A DNA stretch of 64,000 nt, taken from the NCBI RefSeq assembly GCF_030286555.1, contig NZ_JASVWF010000005.1:416703-480702 (forward strand). Direction: 5' to 3'. Below the pieces are notes generated by a model that was not told the DNA's origin, searched no databases, and saw only the letters and a program-made list of their open reading frames with translations. Source of the DNA: Actinomycetospora termitidis (GTDB lineage: Bacteria > Actinomycetota > Actinomycetes > Mycobacteriales > Pseudonocardiaceae). A program made the position numbers and the translations under genes. Below are positions 58,496-64,000 of the stretch, piece by piece; within the stretch, counting starts at the first letter, position 1, and every line of letters starts with the position of its first letter.

Positions 58496-59392
58496 TCAGG
58501 GCACGGCGATCGTCACACCGGTCAGCTCCTCACAGGCGCGCACGAGGGCCTTCTGCACCTCGCGGTCGTGCGAGGCCGCCGTCGATCCCACCGGGATCGG
58601 GTGCCCCCACGACTCCGCCGGTCCGTCCGGCCCGATGTAGACGCCGCCGGGCAGGTCGGGGACCGTCGCCGCGTGGAGCTCGGGCAGGGCGCCCATCTCC
58701 GGGCCCTGGGCGACGACCCGGTTGAGCGCGCCCATGACGGCGTCCTGGAACGACTCCGTGCGCGACTGCAGGTTGGTCGCGCTGTAGCCGGGGTGGGCGG
58801 CCATCGAGCGCAGCGACGACCCGGCGGCGACGAAGCGGCGCTCGAGCTCGTAGGCGAACATCAGGTCCGCGAGCTTGGACTGGCCGTAGGCGAGCCAGCG
58901 CTGGTAGCGGCGACGCTCCCAGTTCAGGTCGTCGAGCCGGATCGAGCCGAGGCGGTGCGCCTGGCTGGACAGGGTCACGACGCGGTCGGTGAGGCGGTCG
59001 AGCAGCAGCCCGGTGAGCGCGACGTGGCCCAGCACGTTGGTGCCGAACTGCATCTCGAACCCGTCCGCGGTGCGCTGGAACGGGATCGCCATGAGCCCGG
59101 CGTTGTTGATCAGCACGTCGACGGGGCCGTCGAGGCGCGCGGCGAACTTGCGCACCGAGGCCAGGTCGGCGAGGTCGAGCTCCTCCACCGCGGTGGTGCC
59201 CGGCCCGCCGTCGGCCGCGATCCGTGCCGCGGCCTGCTCACCCTTGTCGGTGTTGCGGACCGCGAGCACGACGTGCGCGCCGTGCGCCACGAGCTGCTCG
59301 GCCGCGGCGAGGCCGAGGCCGGAGTTCGCGCCGGTGACGACGAAGGTGCGGCCGGACTGGTCGGGGATGTCGGCGGAGGTCCACGGTGCCAT
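58496..59392 (-). CDS. Short-chain dehydrogenase/reductase
   Basis: A 298-residue oxidoreductase similar to protochlorophyllide-reductase/retinol-dehydrogenase-like SDRs. Coenzyme loop TFVVTGANSGLGLAAAEQLV, the NNAG motif in VDVLINNAGLM, catalytic Ser in VVTLSSQAH and the catalytic pair in YGQSKLADLMF are all intact. The Arg in AVRNTDKG favours NADP. The substrate is unknown. ATG 59392. Confidence 0.88.
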   Translation of the reverse strand: MAPWTSADIPDQSGRTFVVTGANSGLGLAAAEQLVAHGAHVVLAVRNTDKGEQAAARIAADGGPGTTAVEELDLADLASVRKFAARLDGPVDVLINNAGLMAIPFQRTADGFEMQFGTNVLGHVALTGLLLDRLTDRVVTLSSQAHRLGSIRLDDLNWERRRYQRWLAYGQSKLADLMFAYELERRFVAAGSSLRSMAAHPGYSATNLQSRTESFQDAVMGALNRVVAQGPEMGALPELHAATVPDLPGGVYIGPDGPAESWGHPIPVGSTAASHDREVQKALVRACEELTGVTIAVP

Positions 59393-59416
59393 GGCAGGTG
59401 GATTACCCCGTGGTAG

Positions 59417-60169
59417 TCAGAGCAGACGTGCGATCTCGCGGTAGACGTCGGAGTTCACGCACAACCCGACGTGACTCCCCCGCACCGCGACGTTCTCGGC
59501 GCCGTCGACCACACACGACTCCGGCCGGACGATCCCGTCCTCGACGGTCCGGATGCTGGTGACGGGCACCGGGTTCGGCGCCCGCAGGTCGGCGCCGAAG
59601 GCGCACGGGCAGCCCACCGTGAGGCACTGCGGACGGGCGGGGCGCAGCAGGTTCTGGCCGAGTCGCGCGCCGCCGACCGCGGCGAGGGTCAGCACGGACG
59701 CGTCGAACGGCGAGGAGAGCGGGCTGCCCAGCGTGATGACCCGCCGGACCCGGTTCGGCCGCCGGACCGCCACCGCGTGCGCGAGCAGACCGCCCCGGCT
59801 GTGCCCGATCACGGTCACCGGCCGCCCGGCCCGCGCGGCCACGTCGGCGAGCCGCCGGTCCAGGCGCCGGACGGCGGCCTCGGAGCAGTCGACGTTCCAC
59901 GCGATCCCGGAGCGGTAGGCCCGGTACCCGCACCGGCGCAGCCACGCCCGCAGCACCGCGAGCGAGGTGTCGCCCGCGAGGAAGCCGGGGACCGCGAGTA
60001 CCGGGTCGCCGTCCCCGGGCCGCACGCCCTCGCCCCGATGGATCCCGCTGAGCAGCAGGCCCGCGAGTTCGAGCTGCCAGCGCGCCTCACCGAGCAGGTT
60101 CCCCCGGAACGGGGGCACGACCGGAGACGGAGCGGAGCGGAGCTCGACCCGCTGCACCGGTGCCACCAC
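59417..60169 (-). CDS. Alpha/beta hydrolase, lipase-like
   Basis: A 250-residue hydrolase. DPVLAVPGFLAGDTSLAVLR is the oxyanion strand, and VTVIGHSRGGLLAHAVAVRR is the nucleophile elbow GHSRG. A late Asp in IRTVEDGIV and His in RGSHVGLCVN complete the triad. It resembles actinobacterial triacylglycerol/esterase-like proteins. I place the start at GTG 60169 because TAGCGT lies eight bases before it on the minus strand, giving a leaderless transcript. It contains one copy of a 29-bp dispersed repeat near the N-terminus. Confidence 0.8.
   Translation of the reverse strand: MVAPVQRVELRSAPSPVVPPFRGNLLGEARWQLELAGLLLSGIHRGEGVRPGDGDPVLAVPGFLAGDTSLAVLRAWLRRCGYRAYRSGIAWNVDCSEAAVRRLDRRLADVAARAGRPVTVIGHSRGGLLAHAVAVRRPNRVRRVITLGSPLSSPFDASVLTLAAVGGARLGQNLLRPARPQCLTVGCPCAFGADLRAPNPVPVTSIRTVEDGIVRPESCVVDGAENVAVRGSHVGLCVNSDVYREIARLL
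60121..60149. repeat. 29-bp dispersed repeat, copy at the hydrolase 5' end
   Basis: CCGGAGACGGAGCG, then G, then AGCGGAGCTCGACC matches the cobN copy at 36047-36075 (inverted) at 28 of 29 bases. It is translated in the hydrolase as VELRSAPSP. Confidence 0.8.
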
Positions 60170-60218
60170 GGGCGAGCACGCTACCGGTTCGCGACGGCTG
60201 GGCGGCCCTCCACGATGC

Positions 60219-60269
60219 GAGCGAACGGCACTCTCGCTGCCTCTAGGCGCGCGAGGGTGCCGCTCGCTC
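60219..60269. repeat. 19-bp palindrome between hydrolase and ArsR gene
   Basis: GAGCGAACGGCACTCTCGC (60219-60237) and GCGAGGGTGCCGCTCGCTC (60251-60269) pair with two mismatches. Divergent genes flank it, so it is not needed as a terminator; it resembles the other dispersed palindromes in this window. Confidence 0.75.
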
Positions 60270-60317
60270 GGAACGGGATGCGCCCCCGGCGCGCACCGCC
60301 CGTGAAATACTCCGCCC

Positions 60318-60740
60318 GTGCACCTCACCGGGGATCCGGACGCGATCGGCGTCGACGGCGACCACCGTGTCTGCGCGGCCGTCGAGGCGCTGCCCGACGC
60401 GGCGACGATGCACGGCTGGGTGTCCCGGTTCGCGCTGCTGGCCGACCCGACGCGGCTGACGCTGCTGCTGTGCATCCACGAGGTCGGCGAGATCTGCGTG
60501 TCCGACCTCGCGCTCGCGGCCGGGCTGAAGGACTCCACGACGAGCCAGGCCCTGCGTCTGCTGCGGGCGCAGAACCTGGTCAGCGCGCACCGGGACGGGC
60601 GCGTCGTGCGCTACCGGCTCGCGGACGCCGTCGTGAAGGATCTCCTGGACCGCATCCACGACGCCGGGTCGGTCGAGCCGTTCGAGGCGCTCAGTCCATC
60701 AGGGGCGACAGGATCTCCGCGAGGCGCGTCGTCTCGATGA
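60318..60740 (+). CDS. ArsR/SmtB-family transcriptional regulator
   Basis: A 140-residue repressor with an ArsR winged helix: RFALLADPTRLTLLLCIHEV, CVSDLALAAGLKDSTTSQAL, LLRAQNLVSAHRDGRVVRYR. Cys residues in VCAAVEA, LLLCIHEV and EICVSDL could bind a metal. The sensed ion is unknown. Its 3' end overlaps the convergent metX by 50 bp, so expression may interfere. GTG 60318 follows AATACT by six bases, suggesting a leaderless start. Confidence 0.8.
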   Translation: MHLTGDPDAIGVDGDHRVCAAVEALPDAATMHGWVSRFALLADPTRLTLLLCIHEVGEICVSDLALAAGLKDSTTSQALRLLRAQNLVSAHRDGRVVRYRLADAVVKDLLDRIHDAGSVEPFEALSPSGATGSPRGASSR

Positions 60741-61902
60741 GGAACGCGTCGTGGCCGTACGGCGACTCGATCCGTTCCACCGGCCCGGCGCCCGGGATGA
60801 GCGCCGCCAGCTCCTCCTGCTGCGAGAGCGGGTAGAGCCGGTCGGACGTCGAGCCGGCGACGACGGTGCGCGCCGTGACCCGACCGAGGGCATCGGCCAG
60901 TGACCCGCGGTCCCGGGACACGTCGTGGCCGTTCATCGCGGAGGTGAGCGCGACGTAGGACCCGGCGTCGAACCGGTGCACGAGCTTCTCGGCGTGGTGG
61001 TCGAGGTAGGACTCCACGGCGAACCGCCCGGGGGCGGCCGCGTCGTAGGGGTCCTCCCCCGGCTGTGGGCGCCGGCCGAAGCGGGTGTCGAGTTCCTCGG
61101 CGGTGCGGTAGGTCGCGTGGGCGATGCGCCGGGCCACCCCGAGGCCGAGGTGCGGACCCTGCCCGCGCTCGCGCTCGTGGTAGTCCCCGCCGCACCAGTT
61201 CGGGTCCTCGCGGATCGCCGCGAGCTGCGGTGACGCCCACGCGATCTGATCGGCCGAGGCGGCGGCGCAGCACGCGAGGAGCAGCAGCCGCTCCACGCGG
61301 TCGGGGTGCGTGACGGCCCACTCGACGGCGCGCATGCCCCCCATCGAGCCACCGAGGACGGCCGCCCACGCCCCGATGCCGAGCTGGTCGGCGAGCCGGA
61401 CCTCGAGCGCCACCTGGTCGCGCACGCTCGTGCGCGGGAAGCGCGATCCCCACGCCCGGCCGTCCGGGGCGGTCGACGCCGGGCCCGTCGTGCCCTGGCA
61501 GCCGCCGAGGACGTTGGGGGCGACGACGAACCAGCGATCGGTGTCGATCGCCCGGCCGGGCCCGATGATCCCCGCCCACCAGCCCGGGGTCGGGTGCCCG
61601 AGCCCGGTCGGGCCGACGACGTGCGAGTCGCCGGTCAGGGCGTGCAGCACCAGCACGGCGTTCGAGCCGTCGAAGGTGCCCCAGCTCTCGTAGGCCACCG
61701 TGACGTCCGGGAGCGCCGACCCGCTCTCCAGCGGGAGCGGGTCGGGCAGCGTCACGAACCGGCGGTCGCCGACCGGGTCCCCCTCCCGCCACGCACCCGT
61801 GGCGGGAGGGAGAACCGGGACCTGGGTCGGTGGGTCGCCGGCACTGTCGGGACCGGGCCCCGGCGACCCGGCCGGCACACCGCCGGGCAACAGCTGGGTC
61901 AC
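60691..61902 (-). CDS. metX: Homoserine O-acetyltransferase MetX
   Basis: Transfers acetyl from acetyl-CoA to homoserine for methionine synthesis. An alpha/beta-hydrolase of 403 residues: NAVLVLHALTGDSHVVGP, the nucleophile VLGGSMGGMRAVEWA (catalytic Ser), RFPRTSVRDQVALEV, SDRLYPLSQQEELA, and the final His in YGHDAFLIE. GTG 61902 overlaps the metY stop (GTGA), so metY-metX is one unit. The C-terminal region is antisense to the ArsR gene end. Confidence 0.93.
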   Translation of the reverse strand: MTQLLPGGVPAGSPGPGPDSAGDPPTQVPVLPPATGAWREGDPVGDRRFVTLPDPLPLESGSALPDVTVAYESWGTFDGSNAVLVLHALTGDSHVVGPTGLGHPTPGWWAGIIGPGRAIDTDRWFVVAPNVLGGCQGTTGPASTAPDGRAWGSRFPRTSVRDQVALEVRLADQLGIGAWAAVLGGSMGGMRAVEWAVTHPDRVERLLLLACCAAASADQIAWASPQLAAIREDPNWCGGDYHERERGQGPHLGLGVARRIAHATYRTAEELDTRFGRRPQPGEDPYDAAAPGRFAVESYLDHHAEKLVHRFDAGSYVALTSAMNGHDVSRDRGSLADALGRVTARTVVAGSTSDRLYPLSQQEELAALIPGAGPVERIESPYGHDAFLIETTRLAEILSPLMD

Positions 61903-63209
61903 GCAGTCGTCGACTTCGCCGCGGTGAAGCCCGCCTCGAGGTCGGCCCGGATGTCCTCGAGGTTCTCGATGCCGACCGAGAGCCGCACGAGCCCCGGCGT
62001 GACGCCGCTGGAGCGCTGCTCGGGCTCGGAGAGCTGGCTGTGGGTGGTCGACGCCGGGTGGACGATGAGGCTGCGGACGTCGCCGATGTTGGCCAGCTGG
62101 GAGTGCAGGCTGGTGCCGTCGACGAAGGCGCGTCCCGCGTCGACGCCGCCGCGCAGCTCGAACGCGACGATGCTGCCGGCGCCGCGAGGCAGGTAGCGCT
62201 GCTGGGCGGCGTGCCACGGGCTGGACTCCAGGCCCGCGTACCAGACCTGCTCGACCTCGTCGCGGGACTCCAGCCACTCCGCGATCGCCTGGGCGTTGGC
62301 CACGTGCCGGTCCATGCGCAGCGATAGGGTCTCGATGCCCTGGATGATCAGGAAGGCGTTGAAGGGGCTGAGCGCCGCCCCCGTGTCGCGCAGGTGCTGC
62401 ACCCGCATCTTCGCGGCGAACGCGCCCGGGCCGAGGGCCTCCCAGAACTTCAGGCCGTGGTAGCTCGGGTCGGGCTCGGTGAAGCCCGGGAAGCGGTCGC
62501 CGTGCTCCCCGAAGGCGAAGGTGCCGCCGTCGACGACCAGCCCCGCGATCGAGGTGCCGTGCCCGCCGAGGAACTTCGTGGCGGAGTGGATGACGACGTC
62601 GGCACCGTGCTCGATCGGGCGCACCAGGTACGGGGTGGGCACGGTGTTGTCGACGAGCAGCGGGACGCCGGCCTCGTGGGCGGTGTCGGCGACCCCGCGG
62701 ATGTCGAGGACGTTGTTGCCCGGGTTCGGCAGCGTCTCGGCGAAGAACAGCTTGGTGTTCGGGCGGACCGCGTTGCGCCACTGCTCGAGGTCGTCCTGGT
62801 CCTCGACGAACGAGACCTCGATGCCCATCTTGGGCAGCGTGTAGTGGAACAGGTTGTACGTGCCGCCGTAGAGGCTCGGGCTGGAGACGAAGTGGTCGCC
62901 CGACTCCGCGATCGTCAGGATGGCGGCCGTCGTGGCGGCACTGCCCGACGCGAAGGCGAGCGCGGCCACCCCGCCCTCGAGCGCGGCGACGCGCTGCTCG
63001 AGCACGTCGTTGGTCGGGTTCATGATCCGCGTGTAGATGTTGCCCGGCTCGGCCAGCGAGAACAGGTCCGAGCCGTGCTGGGTGTCGCGGAAGACGTACG
63101 ACGTCGTCTGGTAGATCGGCGTGGCCCGGGCGTTCGTGGCCGGGTCGGGCTGCGCGCCGGAGTGGATCTGCTTGGTCTCGAACGACCAGTTGGCCTCGGG
63201 GGTGCTCAT
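61899..63209 (-). CDS. metY: O-acetylhomoserine sulfhydrylase MetY
   Basis: A PLP enzyme (436 residues) that makes homocysteine from O-acetylhomoserine and sulfide. Conserved blocks: TRIMNPTNDVLEQRVAALEG, ASGSAATTAAILTI, the PLP-Lys motif HSATKFLGGHGTSIAG, and the C-terminal STTHSQLSEPEQRSSGVTPG. It heads the metY-metX operon and partners MetX directly. ATG 63209 has GGAG nine bases upstream. A short leader ORF precedes it (63265-63354). Confidence 0.94.
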   Translation of the reverse strand: MSTPEANWSFETKQIHSGAQPDPATNARATPIYQTTSYVFRDTQHGSDLFSLAEPGNIYTRIMNPTNDVLEQRVAALEGGVAALAFASGSAATTAAILTIAESGDHFVSSPSLYGGTYNLFHYTLPKMGIEVSFVEDQDDLEQWRNAVRPNTKLFFAETLPNPGNNVLDIRGVADTAHEAGVPLLVDNTVPTPYLVRPIEHGADVVIHSATKFLGGHGTSIAGLVVDGGTFAFGEHGDRFPGFTEPDPSYHGLKFWEALGPGAFAAKMRVQHLRDTGAALSPFNAFLIIQGIETLSLRMDRHVANAQAIAEWLESRDEVEQVWYAGLESSPWHAAQQRYLPRGAGSIVAFELRGGVDAGRAFVDGTSLHSQLANIGDVRSLIVHPASTTHSQLSEPEQRSSGVTPGLVRLSVGIENLEDIRADLEAGFTAAKSTTA

Positions 63210-63264
63210 GGCGTTGTCTCTCCTGTGCGTGGGCGGGTTCTCGGACGGCGGGTCGGTGAGCGTC

Positions 63265-63354
63265 TCAGCGACGACAGAACTCGTCGAACGCGTCGAGGCG
63301 GCGACTCGGCCAGAACTCGTCACGCAGGGGCTCGAGCACGGCGGTGTGGAGCAC
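63265..63354 (-). CDS. Probable leader peptide of metY-metX (29 aa)
   Basis: GTG 63354 is preceded by AGGAAGGATC. It encodes VLHTAVLEPLRDEFWPSRR and ends LDAFDEFCRR, 55 bp before the metY ATG. The RR...CRR end resembles the Cys-containing leader peptides found before sulfur genes in actinobacteria. There is a single Cys codon, not a run. Regulation of metY by sulfur or by translation is inference. Confidence 0.5.
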   Translation of the reverse strand: MLHTAVLEPLRDEFWPSRRLDAFDEFCRR

Positions 63355-63662
63355 GGCGCGATCCTTCCTGGTCCGCCCGGAACTCGGCAACCGACCCCCG
63401 CCCTCGTGTGATCGACATGCCAGGAGTCGGCCCGCCCCGGGAGCCCTACCGACCCGTTCGGCCCGGGTCGTCGCCAGCGGCGCCCTCGCCGACGCTAATC
63501 AGCGGGGCGTCGCGCTTTGGGTGCATGCCGACCGCCACCCGGCCTCCCGCTGCCGACACCGCCCTGACGATCTCGGCTCCCCATTCGTGTCCCACGCCCG
63601 GGTCGTCGCCCTGTCTAGCCCTGACCGATGGGGCCGAACAGGGCCACTCACGGAGATTCCAG
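63355..63662. other. Intergenic region upstream of metY
   Basis: About 300 bp with no supportable gene. The part near metY must hold the operon promoter. I looked for SAM-type riboswitch folds and recognised none. A minus-strand frame (HEWGAEIVRAVSAAGGRVAV) around 63515-63585 reads like protein but has no start, so it may be a gene remnant. Confidence 0.4.
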
Positions 63663-64000
63663 GTGTCGCACGGCACGCGCCTGACCCGTCGTCCAGGAGG
63701 CTCTCGTGGACCACGCAAGTTGCTCCGAACGGCTCTTGATCTTCTCGAACACATGTTCGACGATGGGTTCGTGACGGCAGCAGTGTGGACCTTCGACCCC
63801 AGCAAGGGGTCGTGGTTCACGCGCGCCGACCGGCCACCACCACCCGGGGAACCCCCCGAGCGCCTGGCCAGAGTCTTCGGGCTGCCACCGCGCCCGGAGG
63901 AGACGTCGTGGACGGTGCCGGGCCTGGAACACGGCGAGGCCGACCGGGACGAGGACGGGCTCTCGCGGGCGTCCAGTGCAGCGCTGGCGGAGATGGCGGA
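63663..64000 (+). CDS. Hypothetical protein, cut by window end
   Basis: An open frame running off the window. GTG 63663 has GGAG seven bases upstream. It begins VSHGTRLTRRPGGSRGPRKL, followed by LLRTALDLLEHMFDDGFVTA and AVWTFDPSKGSWFTRADRP. Later residues are Glu/Asp/Pro-rich. The first 35 codons use more A/T-ending codons than the rest of the window, so the true start may be ATG 63753 or GTG 63771. No family is recognised. Confidence 0.45.
   Translation, partial: MSHGTRLTRRPGGSRGPRKLLRTALDLLEHMFDDGFVTAAVWTFDPSKGSWFTRADRPPPPGEPPERLARVFGLPPRPEETSWTVPGLEHGEADRDEDGLSRASSAALAEMA

Noticed and set aside
63355..63420. SAM riboswitch before metY
   Set aside because: A few complementary G/C runs are present, but not the conserved core of SAM-I, -II or -IV.
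63706..63774. 22-codon ORF with AGGAGG before the partial right-edge gene
   Set aside because: It overlaps the preferred longer frame, and its end GTGA overlap could be chance; not enough to call a gene.
1..64000. tRNA, rRNA, transposase, integrase or phage genes
   Set aside because: I read the intergenic gaps and protein frames on both strands and found no supportable example.

Overview
The window is chromosomal DNA of a very G+C-rich actinobacterium (about three quarters G+C by eye). A WhiB1-like regulator, the GlnX/GlnH/PknG locus, aerobic-type cobalamin genes, a CtpI-type P-ATPase, many GTG starts, many leaderless-looking promoters and ATGA/GTGA gene overlaps point to the Pseudonocardiales (Pseudonocardia/Actinomycetospora-like). 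The genus is inference. No rRNA, tRNA, CRISPR array, insertion sequence or prophage was seen.

Layout. 1-8.7 kb: the end of an MFS transporter, a tiny repeat peptide (NRDSHW units), a membrane diguanylate cyclase, a glutaryl-CoA-dehydrogenase-like gene with a Nudix gene, a YbdK-like carboxylate-amine ligase, an SDR-DUF2867 protein, whiB1 with a CRP-like site, and an Ala-rich DUF2188 protein. 8.7-23.9 kb: a giant CtpI-type ATPase, an FAD monooxygenase, a MerR/Cys-rich pair, a membrane Ser/Thr kinase homologue that lacks the catalytic Asp, an MSMEG_0570-family protein, an SNase-like membrane protein, a fused dihydroxyacetone kinase, a CPA1 antiporter, a PemK-like protein abutting a truncated uppP, and a secreted NlpC/CHAP-like protein. 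24.0-33.2 kb: a seven-gene signalling operon (glnX, glnH, coiled-coil protein, pknG, PP2C phosphatase, VWA protein, FHA protein). The kinase, phosphatase and FHA proteins share N-terminal zinc-ribbon modules. The set suggests an amino-acid-sensing phosphorylation circuit.

34.7-41.8 kb and 51.5-54.3 kb: two blocks of aerobic cobalamin synthesis, cobN divergent from cobG-cobH-cobIJ, and cobL-cobM-cobK. They cover much of the precorrin-3 to cobyrinate stage. Between them lie an acyl-CoA ligase, a single-chain biotin-dependent acyl-CoA carboxylase, a TetR gene, a MerR gene, an MFS gene and a luciferase-like monooxygenase. 54.4-63.2 kb: a TfoX-domain protein, a limonene-monooxygenase-like LLM enzyme, a PaaX regulator, a thioesterase, an SDR, a lipase-like hydrolase, an ArsR regulator and the metY-metX operon behind a probable leader peptide. 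A low-recognition partial gene runs off the right end.

The most unusual signal is a set of short palindromic elements. One 48-bp element sits in frame in two unrelated genes, cobG and the acyl-CoA carboxylase. It adds the same 16-residue pattern (VRGGSE....RVPLT) to each protein. Other palindromes lie in cobG, between cobM and cobK, between the methyltransferase gene and cobN, downstream of whiB1, and upstream of a hydrolase. A 29-bp repeat is shared by cobN and the 60.1 kb region. A 49.9-50.3 kb intergenic region carries a 48-bp-period repeat in both orientations.
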